Of a DNA stretch of 64,000 nt, positions 51,297-59,928 are shown piece by piece. The stretch lies in the NCBI GenBank assembly GCA_963677695.2, contig CAXXUJ010000001.1, positions 1 to 64,000 on the forward strand, written 5' to 3'. The stretch's first letter is position 1. Each line of letters starts with the position of its first letter. The stretch comes from SABI01 sp963677695 (GTDB taxonomy: Bacteria; Spirochaetota; Spirochaetia; Sphaerochaetales; Sphaerochaetaceae). The notes below the pieces were generated by a model. The model searched no databases and had not been told where the DNA came from. It was given only the letters and a program-made list of their open reading frames with translations. The translations under genes were made by a program, and so were the position numbers.

Positions 51297-51872
51297 ATGA
51301 AACTTAGACCGATTCTTCTCGCAGCGGCATTCACGGCGCTGATTATCGTAGGATCTTACATTTCAATTCCCGTGGGAGCTGTTCCCATCACGCTTCAGAC
51401 ACTGTTCGTCCTGCTGGCCGGACTGCTTGCCGGTAAAAGGATCGCGCTCACCTCGGTAGGACTCTACCTTATCCTCGGTGCAGTGGGACTTCCCGTATTC
51501 AGCGGAGGAGGCGGCGGTTTCGCACACTTCTCAGGACCGACCGGAGGCTTCCTCCTCGGACTCCTGCTCATGGCATTCATCAGCGGAAGCGCAAGCGACA
51601 GGATAGCGAAGATCATCCCTGCGGGAGAGAAACTGACGAACGGAGCGAATATCGCATTGGTGGGGGGAGCGATCTCAGCTACGATCGTCGTCTACCTGAC
51701 AGGCATTCCCTTCCTCAAGATGGTTCTCGGGGTAACGATGGGAGAAGCCGTCTCAATCGGACTCATCCCCTTTATTACAGGAGATCTTCTCAAGCTGGTA
51801 GCAGCTGTCCTTCTTGCCAATATATTCTTCCCCGTAGCACATACCTTCCTCGCAACTGAAGAACAAGAATGA
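51297..51872 (+). CDS. bioY: Biotin transporter S component BioY
   Basis: 191 residues, about six membrane spans. The family signature is GAVGLPVFSGGGGGFAHFSGPTGGFLLG, near residues 60-88, preceded by PVGAVPITLQTLFVLLAGLLAG. BioY binds biotin and works with an energy-coupling module. GGAGGT lies 6 bases before the ATG at 51297, which decides this start over one at 51291. The end overlaps the ATPase gene by 4 bases. The operator upstream implies repression by BirA when biotin is plentiful. Confidence 0.95.
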   Translation: MKLRPILLAAAFTALIIVGSYISIPVGAVPITLQTLFVLLAGLLAGKRIALTSVGLYLILGAVGLPVFSGGGGGFAHFSGPTGGFLLGLLLMAFISGSASDRIAKIIPAGEKLTNGANIALVGGAISATIVVYLTGIPFLKMVLGVTMGEAVSIGLIPFITGDLLKLVAAVLLANIFFPVAHTFLATEEQE

Positions 51873-52618
51873 TTCAGGTCTCCGATCTCTCACTCACCCT
51901 CGATAAGAGGCACCATATTTTCTCTGATGTCAGTTTCACTGTCGAGAAGGGGAGTACTCTCCTTCTCAGCGGAAAGAACGGCTCGGGGAAATCTCTTCTG
52001 CTTCGAACCCTTAAAGGGCTTCTCAAGCCCTCTGACGGTACTATTCTCATGAATGGAGAAGATGTCACGAAGAAGAAAAAACGGCGCCTTGAACTCACTG
52101 GTCTGGTGTTCCAGGATACTGACCTGCAGATAGTGGGACAGAGTGTGAGAAAGGACCTCCTTTTCGGCCTTCAGAACCTTTCAATTCCCGAAGGAGAGTG
52201 TGAAGAGAGGATCAACGAGGCCGCTTCCCTTCTCGATATCACCCACCTCCTGGACAAGAGACCCATGCTCCTCAGCGGAGGGGAGAAACGGAGGGTCTCC
52301 CTGGCCGGAGTCATTGTGATGAGGCCTGAGTTCATCCTTCTGGACGAACCCTTTGCCAATCTCGATTATCCCGGGATCGTACAGGTCCTCTCCTCTATCG
52401 TCTCGCTGCAGAAAAACGGTGCCACCCTGATCATTGCCACTCACGAAGTGGAAAAGGTGGCAGCCCACTGTGAAACCACTCTCATACTCGATAACGGGTC
52501 AGTCGTTCTCAGCGGAAAGACCGGGGAGGTACTTCCACGATCAGAACCCTATGGGATACGCATTCCACGGGCGGGTGGACAAGATATCCCGGTAAGCGAA
52601 CTGAGCTGGCTGCAATGA
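51869..52618 (+). CDS. bioM: Energy-coupling factor ATPase (BioM/EcfA type)
   Basis: 249 residues. Walker A SGKNGSGKSLLL, Q loop VFQDTDLQIVGQSV, ABC signature LSGGEKRRVSLAG, Walker B FILLDEPFANLD and switch His ATHEVEKV are all present. It hydrolyses ATP to drive biotin uptake with BioN and BioY. A single ATPase gene is present, as in BioMNY systems. It overlaps bioY and bioN by 4 bases each. Confidence 0.94.
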   Translation: MIQVSDLSLTLDKRHHIFSDVSFTVEKGSTLLLSGKNGSGKSLLLRTLKGLLKPSDGTILMNGEDVTKKKKRRLELTGLVFQDTDLQIVGQSVRKDLLFGLQNLSIPEGECEERINEAASLLDITHLLDKRPMLLSGGEKRRVSLAGVIVMRPEFILLDEPFANLDYPGIVQVLSSIVSLQKNGATLIIATHEVEKVAAHCETTLILDNGSVVLSGKTGEVLPRSEPYGIRIPRAGGQDIPVSELSWLQ

Positions 52619-53319
52619 ACATATTCCATTACCGGCCCGAAGGCTCCTATCTTCACTCTCTCCATCCCCTCACCAAGATACTGATTCTCATCCTCCTCAG
52701 TACCCTCAGTGTAAGCGGTTCGATTCTCTTCTGTTTCTTCACGCTCATAGCGGCAGTGACACTTGCCTTCACAAGCCGTCTTCCTCTCCTGAGGTACACG
52801 AAGGAACTCAGTTACTTCTCAATCCTCATCGCCATAGTCGCCCTCTCCCGCTATCTTACAAGTTCCTCGAGTGAAATGGCGGCACGGACGGTGTTCATGT
52901 TCCTCTCTATGATATTGTTCAGTATCATACTGATGGACAGCACCCCCGTAGATGATACCGGAAAGGCCGTGGCACTCCTGTTCACCCCCTTCGGGAAGGT
53001 GACAAAGAGCAAGGTCGCAGCAACCATAGAACTCACACTTGTGATGATCCCCCTCTTCCTCGACACTGCACATACGATGATGCAGGCAAGGAAGGCACGG
53101 GGAGAGCGTTTCTGGAAACGACCTGTACACTCCACAGCATCCTTTGTAGAAGGATTGCTCACTCAGGTGTTCAGGGACCTTGAAAGACTGGAGGCAGCTC
53201 TCATAAGCAGGCACTACACTGTGGAGAAAAGGAATACGCTCCCGCTGATCACTCTTTCTCAGGTCTTCCTCATCCTCACTGTTTCTTCTGCTGCAATTGC
53301 CCTATACTTGTTCACATGA
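52615..53319 (+). CDS. bioN: Energy-coupling factor transmembrane protein (BioN/EcfT type)
   Basis: 234 residues. N-terminal SYLHSLHPLTKILILILLSTLS is the EcfT start pattern. The coupling helices carry the conserved ARG-type motif in MMQARKARGERFW and a second in EAALISRHY. Four or five membrane spans. It joins the ATPase to the S component BioY. With bioY and bioM it makes a complete BioMNY importer. It overlaps the next gene by 4 bases. Confidence 0.92.
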   Translation: MNIFHYRPEGSYLHSLHPLTKILILILLSTLSVSGSILFCFFTLIAAVTLAFTSRLPLLRYTKELSYFSILIAIVALSRYLTSSSSEMAARTVFMFLSMILFSIILMDSTPVDDTGKAVALLFTPFGKVTKSKVAATIELTLVMIPLFLDTAHTMMQARKARGERFWKRPVHSTASFVEGLLTQVFRDLERLEAALISRHYTVEKRNTLPLITLSQVFLILTVSSAAIALYLFT

Positions 53320-53882
53320 ACAAGAAACTGTTAAGACAGGATATTGCAAAGAAGATCGCTGCCATGAGCAGAGAAACAAGAGAGCTGAACTCAAATATCA
53401 TACGTGAAAAAATAATCGCATTGAAAGAATACAGAGCGGCCAAGATAGTTCTTCTCTACGTCCCTCTCAGTGATGAAGTCAATATTACAAGGGTCATTGA
53501 AGATGCTTTGGTTTCAGGTAAGAGAGTCGCTCTCCCTGTCGTGCAGGGGGAACGTATGATCTTCAGGGTGATTGATCCCTCCTGGCTCAATCATCTGAGA
53601 GAGGGGTCTCTGCATGTGATGGAACCGATCGATCACTACCCTGAACTGAACACAGAGAACGCAGAAGCACTATTCATTCTCACTCCGGGAAGAGCGTTCA
53701 GTGAAGCAAAGGATAGACTGGGTAGGGGAAAAGGGTACTATGACAGGTTTCTCTCTTCACTCTCCCATAAACCTTTTCTTGCAGCCGCCGCTTTCGACCT
53801 TCAGATAGTCCATCACATACCGACAGATGATCACGACAAGAGAGTTGACTGTATTATCACGGAGAAACGGGAAATCAGGTAG
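53316..53882 (+). CDS. 5-formyltetrahydrofolate cyclo-ligase
   Basis: 188 residues, standard length. It converts 5-formyl-THF to 5,10-methenyl-THF with ATP. The family signature is LTPGRAFSEAKDRLGRGKGYYDRFL (G-R-G-x-G-Y-Y-D-R), and the N-terminus has KIVLLYVPLSDEVNITRVI. It is the fourth gene of the biotin transport operon by a 4-base overlap, so it probably shares BirA control, an unexpected link between biotin and folate. It overlaps the converging EIIA gene by 8 bases. Confidence 0.93.
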   Translation: MNKKLLRQDIAKKIAAMSRETRELNSNIIREKIIALKEYRAAKIVLLYVPLSDEVNITRVIEDALVSGKRVALPVVQGERMIFRVIDPSWLNHLREGSLHVMEPIDHYPELNTENAEALFILTPGRAFSEAKDRLGRGKGYYDRFLSSLSHKPFLAAAAFDLQIVHHIPTDDHDKRVDCIITEKREIR

Positions 53883-54390
53883 CTTCACTCTCCCAGAGCC
53901 AGGAGAAGTGGTTTTTCACGAAATGTTTCATTGCAATCCCACCCTGGGAGTTCCCCTTGTGGAAGGGATCGCAACGGTAGAGTTCATCGAGGCTGAGGAG
54001 TTCCTCCCTCACCTCGGGAGTCCTGACGGTTCTCAGCAGGGTGCTGAGCGCCTTCAGGTATTCGAACTGTTTGGTGGGAGAACTGGCGATAACGAAGAGG
54101 AAATGGACAGGTTTGTCATCCTTTGCGGCATACTCGATGCCGCATTCACTCAGACCGAGACCGACGCGGACGGTATCGAGATTTGCGACCTTGCCGTGGG
54201 CAATGCCGATCCCGTGACCTATCCCTGTTGTCTCTATCCGCTCCCTTTCGATAACCGCATCCTTGAAAGCGGGAATATCATCAAGGGATGAAAAGACGGT
54301 ACACTTATCTATGACTTCGAGGATGGCATCCTCTTTCTCGAGAGAATCTACGTGGCAGATAAGTGTGTGCTCTTTCCCCTTCAGCAGCAT
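53875..54390 (-). CDS. PTS EIIA-like protein (PtsN/fructose family)
   Basis: 171 residues. ERIETTGIGHGIGIAHGKV holds the phospho-accepting His motif of the EIIA-fructose/PtsN family, followed by RVGLGLSECGIEYAAKDDKPVHFLFVIASS and LSTLLRT. No EIIB, EIIC, HPr or EI gene is near, so a regulatory rather than transport role is likely. Its ATG shares one base with the stop of nfnB (TGATG), so the protein is translated in coupling with the transhydrogenase. How it acts on that enzyme is unknown. Confidence 0.85.
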   Translation of the reverse strand: MLLKGKEHTLICHVDSLEKEDAILEVIDKCTVFSSLDDIPAFKDAVIERERIETTGIGHGIGIAHGKVANLDTVRVGLGLSECGIEYAAKDDKPVHFLFVIASSPTKQFEYLKALSTLLRTVRTPEVREELLSLDELYRCDPFHKGNSQGGIAMKHFVKNHFSWLWESEAT

Positions 54391-55886
54391 CAGCCCTCCA
54401 TATTCGCAAGATACTCATTCATCGATTTGGCGGCAAGCCGTCCCTGCCCCATGGCAAGAATGACCGTCGCCGCACCGAGGACGATATCACCGCCTGCGTA
54501 GACACCCTTCATGCTGGTCTCGCAGGTCTCTTCATTCACAATTATGTTTCCTCTCCTGTTCACCTCAAGCCCCTTGGTGGTTCTTTCGATGAGAGGATTG
54601 GAGTCATTCCCGATAGCGATGATCACAGTATCGAAATCATGGATCTTCTCGCTCCCGGCGATCTCCACGGGACGTCGTCTTCCCGAATCATCGGGCTCAC
54701 CGAGTTCGCAGGTGATCAGTTCTACTCCGTTCACCCTTCCGCTCTCGTCTCCGACGATTCTCTTCGGGTTGTGAAGCATCATGAAGTTGATTCCTTCTTC
54801 ACGTGCATGCCCAACCTCTTCGCGGCGGGCAGGCATCTCTGCTTCGGTACGTCTGTAGACGATCGTCACTTCATCGGCACCGAGACGGCGTGCTGTTCTC
54901 GCAGCGTCCATAGCTACGTTTCCGCCCCCGAATACCGCGACTTTCTTTGAACCGTACAGGGGAGTCCCTGCCACGTTTCTTTCATACGCCTTCATCAGGT
55001 TGCTTCGTGTCAGATACTCATTCGCACTGAACACTCCCACAAGGTTCTCACCCTCTAAGTGCATGAACTTGGGCAGTCCCGCACCTGTTCCGATGAACAG
55101 TGCATCGAACCCTTCCTCTTCAAGAAGGTCATCCACTCTGGCAGTCCTTCCTACAAGGAAATTGTGTTCAACCGTCACGCCCATCTCTTCAAGGGATTCG
55201 AATTCCCTCTCGACGATAGACTTGGGAAGACGGAACTCGGGAATACCGTAAACCAGAACTCCGCCGGCCTTGTGAAGAGCTTCGAACATGACAACTTCAT
55301 GCCCTTCCCTTCTTAAGTCAGCAGCTGCTGTCATGCTTGCAGGACCGCTTCCGACAACACCGACTTTCTTCCCGGTCTCAGCTGCGACTGCAGGGTTTTT
55401 GCGTTTGTTGTTCGCTGCTTCCCAGTCTGCAACATACCGTTCAATTCTTCCGATATTAACCGCCTTGTCGATACTCTTCAGTGACTTGCCCACCGTACAG
55501 GTAAGCTGACACTGGTTCTCCTGGGGACAGACACGTCCGCAGATGGCCGGAAGCATACTCGCTTCCTTGATCGTTGCAACCGAGGCGGCGAAATCACCTT
55601 CAGCCGCTTCGCGGATGAATTTGGGAATGTCGATGCTGACAGGGCAGCCGGCCACACAGGGGGCGTTCTTGCACTGAAGACATCTCAGTGATTCTACGAT
55701 CACCTGGTTTTCGGTATACCCGATGGCTACCTCTTCCATATTGCACACTCTCTCGGAAGGGAGCTGGGAAGGCATGTCCATGGGTGGAATCTGAAGTCTC
55801 TGTTTTACTGTAATGGTCTGGGGGTCAAGCTCTGCTCTCAGGCTTTTTGCAACGGAATCGAGTTCCTGTAATGTCAGATGGCTCAT
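54390..55886 (-). CDS. nfnB: NADH-dependent ferredoxin:NADP+ oxidoreductase subunit B / glutamate synthase small-subunit family
   Basis: 498 residues. The N-terminal Fe-S domain has C-x2-C-x3-C-x3-CP in LRCLQCKNAPCVAGCPVSIDIP and a second set in CGRVCPQENQCQLTC. Two dinucleotide folds follow: VGVVGSGPASMTAAADLRREGHEV (FAD) and VAVFGGGNVAMDAARTARRLGADEV (NADPH), then the C-terminal GVYAGGDIVLGAATVILAMGQGR. Pairing with NfnA makes the flavin-bifurcating transhydrogenase the best call; GltD alone is the alternative. ATG 55886 has GGAGGG 9 bases upstream and overlaps the nfnA stop (TGATG). Confidence 0.92.
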   Translation of the reverse strand: MSHLTLQELDSVAKSLRAELDPQTITVKQRLQIPPMDMPSQLPSERVCNMEEVAIGYTENQVIVESLRCLQCKNAPCVAGCPVSIDIPKFIREAAEGDFAASVATIKEASMLPAICGRVCPQENQCQLTCTVGKSLKSIDKAVNIGRIERYVADWEAANNKRKNPAVAAETGKKVGVVGSGPASMTAAADLRREGHEVVMFEALHKAGGVLVYGIPEFRLPKSIVEREFESLEEMGVTVEHNFLVGRTARVDDLLEEEGFDALFIGTGAGLPKFMHLEGENLVGVFSANEYLTRSNLMKAYERNVAGTPLYGSKKVAVFGGGNVAMDAARTARRLGADEVTIVYRRTEAEMPARREEVGHAREEGINFMMLHNPKRIVGDESGRVNGVELITCELGEPDDSGRRRPVEIAGSEKIHDFDTVIIAIGNDSNPLIERTTKGLEVNRRGNIIVNEETCETSMKGVYAGGDIVLGAATVILAMGQGRLAAKSMNEYLANMEG

Positions 55887-56734
55887 CAGGCTTCTCCCTC
55901 CTTGATATCGAGTCCCACATGGCATCTGTGGTGTGCATCAGCTTCCTGAGGCTTGTAGGTGCCGAGGCGAAGCAGGAGATTATCCCAATCGACCTGGTGT
56001 GCATCGAATTCCGGACCGTCAACGCAGACGAACTTCGTCTCCCCGCCTACATTGACGCGGCAGCCGCCGCACATTCCCGTTCCGTCGATCATGATAGTAT
56101 TGAGGGAGGCTACGGTTGGAACGTCGAATTCTTTGGTTGTAAGGGTACAGAACTTCATCATGATGGGAGGTCCGATGGCAACGACCATATCGACCTTCTC
56201 CTTCTGCATGATTTCCTTGAGGGGTTCAGTGACTAATGCCTTGCGGCCGTAGGAACCGTCATCAGTGACAACGATTACATCGTCGGTGATACAGCGCATC
56301 TCTTCTTCGAGAATGACCAGCTCCTGAGTACGTGCACCTATGATGATAGTCACATCGTTTCCTGCGGCTTTCATCGCCTGTGCGATGGGATGCATCGGTG
56401 CGACACCGACACCTCCGCCTACGCAGATCACTCTGCCGAAGTTCTCTATATGGGTAGGCTGTCCGAGTGGACCGAGCACATTCTTGATGGCATCGCCCGC
56501 CTCGAGTGTAGCGAAGTGGTGAGTGGCTTCCCCCACTGCCTGAAATACTATCGTTATCGATCCCTTTTCAGGATCTGCATCTGCTATGGTGAGAGGTATA
56601 CGCTCAGCATGATCTCCGCCCTGTTGTAGAATGACGAACTGCCCGGCCTTTCTGTTCCGTGCAATTTTCGGAGCTTCGATCTCCATACGAAAGACTTCTT
56701 TTGACAGTCTCTGTTTTCCAAGAATTGTGAACAT
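55886..56734 (-). CDS. nfnA: NADH-dependent ferredoxin:NADP+ oxidoreductase subunit A
   Basis: 282 residues. A ferredoxin-NADP reductase-like fold: FAD site RIPLTIAD and GKR-like loop, GPLGQPTHI, the NAD site VICVGGGVGVAPMHPIAQAMKAAG, and the C-terminal 2Fe-2S ligands in DGTGMCGGCRVNVGGETKFVCVDGPEFDA. With NfnB it couples NADH and reduced ferredoxin oxidation to NADP+ reduction in anaerobes. GGAGG lies 5 bases before the ATG at 56734; a GTG at 56737 is too close to it. A TGTGA/TCACA repeat lies just upstream. Confidence 0.93.
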   Translation of the reverse strand: MFTILGKQRLSKEVFRMEIEAPKIARNRKAGQFVILQQGGDHAERIPLTIADADPEKGSITIVFQAVGEATHHFATLEAGDAIKNVLGPLGQPTHIENFGRVICVGGGVGVAPMHPIAQAMKAAGNDVTIIIGARTQELVILEEEMRCITDDVIVVTDDGSYGRKALVTEPLKEIMQKEKVDMVVAIGPPIMMKFCTLTTKEFDVPTVASLNTIMIDGTGMCGGCRVNVGGETKFVCVDGPEFDAHQVDWDNLLLRLGTYKPQEADAHHRCHVGLDIKEGEA

Positions 56735-56754
56735 CACAACCTCCCCGTTTCTGG

Positions 56755-56769
56755 TGTGAAGTGATCACA
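56755..56769. promoter_or_regulatory. Operator-like repeat TGTGA-N5-TCACA upstream of nfnA
   Basis: TGTGA and TCACA arms separated by 5 bases, about 20 bases before the nfnA start. It resembles Rex or CRP/FNR half-sites, but those families normally use 6 bases between arms. The protein that binds it is not known. Confidence 0.35.
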
Positions 56770-56862
56770 GAATCTGTAACAATACATTCGCTGTGAAATA
56801 CTATCCACCCATAATACATCATAGACTACCAATTTTCATTTTTTTTTACAATATTGATCTGT

Positions 56863-56891
56863 TTGTATTGTTCATGAAGATTGTGTATACT
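56863..56891 (+). promoter_or_regulatory. Sigma-70 promoter of the cupin gene
   Basis: TTGTAT (56863-56868), 17 bases, TATACT (56886-56891), 29 bases before the ATG. Confidence 0.6.
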
Positions 56892-56920
56892 GATTTTCAC
56901 ATACACCAAGGTAAAAGAGG

Positions 56921-57271
56921 ATGCATATGATAAGAAAAGCAAGTGAAATGAAAAAGGTTGAAGTAAGCGAGATGAGAGGCGGTGCAGGAGTCGTAAAGGC
57001 TGTCCATCACCTGAGCAGCGATGAAGTCCCCCACGGGAGACTGTTCTCCACCTTCACGATCGAGAAAGGGTGTTCCATCGGCTACCACGACCACAACGAG
57101 GAGACCGAGTACTACCTGATCACCTCAGGAAACGGTATCGTCACCGAAGCTGACGGGGATAAGGAAGTAAGCACAGGAGATATCGTGATCACCGGAGGCG
57201 GTGCAGGACACTCGATCCGGAACGAAGCGGACGAGCCCCTGACCTTTGTCGCTGTCATCCTGTTCGACTAA
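56921..57271 (+). CDS. Small cupin-domain protein
   Basis: 116 residues, a single cupin_2 barrel. Motif 1 is GYHDHNEETEYYLITSGNG with the metal-binding His-x-His and Glu; motif 2 is GDIVITGGGAGHSIRNEADEPL with the third His. Such proteins bind a metal and a small ligand and may be isomerases, dioxygenases or sensors; no substrate can be named. AGAGGA lies about 6 bases before the ATG. It has its own promoter and overlaps the converging MATE gene by 4 bases. Confidence 0.87.
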   Translation: MHMIRKASEMKKVEVSEMRGGAGVVKAVHHLSSDEVPHGRLFSTFTIEKGCSIGYHDHNEETEYYLITSGNGIVTEADGDKEVSTGDIVITGGGAGHSIRNEADEPLTFVAVILFD

Positions 57272-58638
57272 GCAACGCTTTGTGACGGGAGAGGCTGTAT
57301 CCTCTGGATATAGACCCGTCGGAAGAAGAATACTCCCGTAGCGAGCGCTGAGAACTCTGAGACGATGAATGCAACCCAGGTAGCGTTGATTCCCCAGAGA
57401 CGGGAGAAGATAAACGCTGCAGGAAGGAGCACGATGAGCTGCCGTATGATTGACATCAGCAGTGAGTAGTGAGCCTTCCCCAGTCCCTGAAACGATATAC
57501 TCAGTGTGATAGCCAGTGCCGCTACAGGGAAATGAAAACTGATGATCTTCATTGCCGGAATTCCTATGGCAAGAAGCTCGGGTGATGCATCAAAGAGTCC
57601 GAGAAGCTGTCTTCCGAAGAAAAAGAAGATAATCGTCCCCACCGACATGATACTGACAGCGATGATCGCTCCCGCTCTCATCGTCTGAAGGATCCTTTCC
57701 TTCTTCCTTGCTCCGTAGTTGAAGGCAACAATGCTAATCATAGCAGTAACAAGACCGAAGACAGGCATGAAGATAAAACTCTGGAGACGGAAATAGACAC
57801 CGAAGAAGGCAACTGCCGTTGAACTGAATGCGATCAGGATCGCATTCAGACCCACTGCCATCACTGACCCGATCGACTGCATGATGATCGAAGAGAATCC
57901 CACATGATAGATCTCCCTAACCGTACTCCACTTGAAGGAGAAGTGTCTGAAAGAGATCGTAATTGTCTTTGACCGCTTTTTCAGCATGATGAAGCCGAGA
58001 GAGAAGGATATCACCTGAGCAGTGACAGTTGCTATCGCAGCCCCCTTCACTCCGAGAGCGGGGAACCCGAAAAGCCCGAAGATAAGAACAGGATCAAGAA
58101 GAATGTTGATCACGGCACCGAGACTCTGTGTGATCATGGGAGTGATGGTATCACCGCTGCCCTGCATGATCCTCTCCACCATCAACTGACCGAACACGCT
58201 GAATGAGAAAAGGGTTATGATGACCACGTAGGTATTCCCCATCGATAGAATGGTGTGATCATCGGTGAACATCGGGATGAACCAGAGGGGTAAGGTCAGG
58301 CCGAACAGGGCTATGATCCCGCCAAGCGCGAAGGCGAGAACGATGCCGTGCATGGCGGCATCACTTGCCAGGTCGCTTCTCCCCTCCCCCAGTCTCCTGG
58401 ACAGCAGTGCGTTCATGCCTATCGCCGTTCCTACTGCAAAAGCTATGATGATGATCTGAATCGGGAATATAAGTGATACTGCGGTTAGTCCGGCTTCTCC
58501 CGTTCTTGAGATGAAAACCGAATCCACTACGTTATAGAGGGCCTGCACCATCATGGAAATCATGATGGGAACGCCCATGGAAAAGAGGAGAGGGACAATA
58601 GGTGCCTTCCCCATCTTATGTTCTGCTACTTTACCCAT
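57268..58638 (-). CDS. MATE family multidrug/cation antiporter
   Basis: 456 residues with twelve predicted membrane spans in two homologous halves. N-terminal KAPIVPLLFSMGVPIMISMMVQALYNVVDSVFIS and the repeat VERIMQGSGDTITPMI are the MATE (NorM/DinF) pattern. It exports drugs or cationic compounds in exchange for Na+ or H+. The start is taken at ATG 58638; an in-frame GTG lies 9 bases upstream, and a TATAGA-like -10 ends only 9 bases before the ATG, so the leader is very short. No ribosome binding site is visible. Confidence 0.9.
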   Translation of the reverse strand: MGKVAEHKMGKAPIVPLLFSMGVPIMISMMVQALYNVVDSVFISRTGEAGLTAVSLIFPIQIIIIAFAVGTAIGMNALLSRRLGEGRSDLASDAAMHGIVLAFALGGIIALFGLTLPLWFIPMFTDDHTILSMGNTYVVIITLFSFSVFGQLMVERIMQGSGDTITPMITQSLGAVINILLDPVLIFGLFGFPALGVKGAAIATVTAQVISFSLGFIMLKKRSKTITISFRHFSFKWSTVREIYHVGFSSIIMQSIGSVMAVGLNAILIAFSSTAVAFFGVYFRLQSFIFMPVFGLVTAMISIVAFNYGARKKERILQTMRAGAIIAVSIMSVGTIIFFFFGRQLLGLFDASPELLAIGIPAMKIISFHFPVAALAITLSISFQGLGKAHYSLLMSIIRQLIVLLPAAFIFSRLWGINATWVAFIVSEFSALATGVFFFRRVYIQRIQPLPSQSVA

Positions 58639-58704
58639 AACCGACACTCTATATAAAAGACCTGTATATATCAATAAGGTGAGTGGTCGATAATCGAAGA
58701 CGAT

Positions 58705-58734
58705 AAAACGGGTGTTCCGAAGACCGGAACACCC
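58705..58734 (-). terminator. Intrinsic terminator of the encapsulin operon
   Basis: GGGTGTTCCG and CGGAACACCC form a 10-base stem with a 5-base loop. On the minus strand it is followed by GTTTTATC, 21 bases after the encapsulin stop. Confidence 0.8.
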
Positions 58735-58754
58735 TCATCAGATAAGGTCAGTCA

Positions 58755-59546
58755 TCACAGAGTAAAAGGAACGATCAGAGTCGGATCGATCACCCTGAAA
58801 ATGAATGATTCAGTTATGAACAGCGTGACATCCTTTGCTGTCTGGGACTCATAGCCGACAGCGAAATCCTGACCGATGGTCAGTTCCAGATTGTCGTTGT
58901 CATAGGGAACGAGAAGCGCTCCGGACAGGGTAAGAGACTTAATGACTTTCCCCTCTATGAGACGTTCAATTCTTTCAGTGAGGGGGAATCCCCCGACTTC
59001 TCTGGCAATCCTCAGGTACGCCTCTTCTCCCACAATCAGGGAATAGGGTCCTGCCACACTCTGCTTCTGCAGTGCGATCATCGCCTTTGATACACCTTCC
59101 ATGATGGATGATGAGTCCTTCCCGAACGGGATACCTTCGTTTGATGCTGACTTCTGCAGACCGACAATACCTCCGGCGGAATAGCCTGAGTAGATAGCCT
59201 GCTCTTCAAAATCTGCAATCTTCGCAGCAGCCGCCTCAAGCGGACCGAGGTCGATATCTTTCGCTCCGCGGGAGAGATTGTCGAGCTCCCAACGGTTCAG
59301 GGTGAACGACACACGAGCCTCGGTCAGGGGAGAGATGCGGTACACACCGGTCCTCACATCCCCGTTCTCACCTGAGAGATCGAGTCTCCCTTCTGAAATA
59401 CTTGTGAAATCCCATCCCTTCGGACCCTCCACATGCACCGCCTTTCGAGCCGATAAGCGTGAAGTAAGGACCTCAGCTGTCCTTTTCTCTATTTCCTGCC
59501 ATACCTCTGCGGAAAGAGGGGCAAGTTCTTTTTTCAACATATCCAT
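58755..59546 (-). CDS. enc: Encapsulin nanocompartment shell protein (family 1)
   Basis: 263 residues. Encapsulins have the HK97 phage capsid fold and assemble into icosahedral protein shells. Family features: an N-terminal helix that binds cargo (MDMLKKELAPLSAEVWQEIEKRTAEVL), KAVHVEGPKGWDFTSISEGRL, the E-loop region RISPLTEARVSFTL, LSRGAKDIDLGPLEAAAAKIADFEEQAIYSG, and the C-terminal DVTLFITESFIFRVIDPTLIVPF. ATG 59546 has GGAGG 7 bases upstream; TTG 59558 contains part of that site and is unlikely. The cargo ferritin gene ends 12 bases earlier in the same operon. Confidence 0.95.
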   Translation of the reverse strand: MDMLKKELAPLSAEVWQEIEKRTAEVLTSRLSARKAVHVEGPKGWDFTSISEGRLDLSGENGDVRTGVYRISPLTEARVSFTLNRWELDNLSRGAKDIDLGPLEAAAAKIADFEEQAIYSGYSAGGIVGLQKSASNEGIPFGKDSSSIMEGVSKAMIALQKQSVAGPYSLIVGEEAYLRIAREVGGFPLTERIERLIEGKVIKSLTLSGALLVPYDNDNLELTIGQDFAVGYESQTAKDVTLFITESFIFRVIDPTLIVPFTL

Positions 59547-59558
59547 AGTTTCCTCCAA

Positions 59559-59900
59559 TCACTCTTTCATACTGCCGATGGAAAGAGATGAAGATACCCC
59601 TCCCTCCTCAGCTCCTGCTTCTTCTACATCAAGAAGAGAACCTTCAGTGAAAAGGTAAGTACTCAATTCCTCATCCCATCCGGGCATATTTCGTCTCAAC
59701 CATTCCAGAGTCATACAGGCGTGTTCAATCTCTTCATCCCTGTTGTGAGCCATAATCTCACTCAACGACTGATCAGCACTCGTAGAGACCCGCTGGTTAT
59801 ACCAGTCGATTGCCTCAAGCTCTTCCCGAAGACTTGTAATAGCCCTTGAGATTTCTCTCGTTTTCTCATCAAGTGCATCATACGGTTCTGTGTATGCCAT
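59559..59900 (-). CDS. Encapsulated ferritin-like cargo protein (EncFtn)
   Basis: 113 residues, half a ferritin. It oxidises and stores iron inside the encapsulin shell. Two helices carry the EncFtn residues: Glu27, Trp33, Tyr34 (EELEAIDWYNQR) and Glu57, His60 (NRDEEIEHACMTLEWLRR), which match the known ferroxidase set E32, W38, Y39, E62, H65 in spacing. The C-terminal tail SSLSIGSMKE is an encapsulin targeting peptide. A variable acidic linker precedes it. AGGAG lies 6 bases before the ATG. A 7-1-7 palindrome just downstream of the -10 suggests Fur or PerR control. Confidence 0.94.
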   Translation of the reverse strand: MAYTEPYDALDEKTREISRAITSLREELEAIDWYNQRVSTSADQSLSEIMAHNRDEEIEHACMTLEWLRRNMPGWDEELSTYLFTEGSLLDVEEAGAEEGGVSSSLSIGSMKE

Positions 59901-59913
59901 AACTTCTCCTAAT

Positions 59914-59928
59914 TAAGAATGATTCTTA
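59914..59928. promoter_or_regulatory. Fur/PerR-type 7-1-7 operator of the encapsulin operon
   Basis: TAAGAAT-G-ATTCTTA, a perfect 7-1-7 inverted repeat, the geometry used by Fur-family regulators (Fur, PerR, Zur). It directly follows the -10 box and covers the predicted transcript start, where binding would block transcription. Confidence 0.7.
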
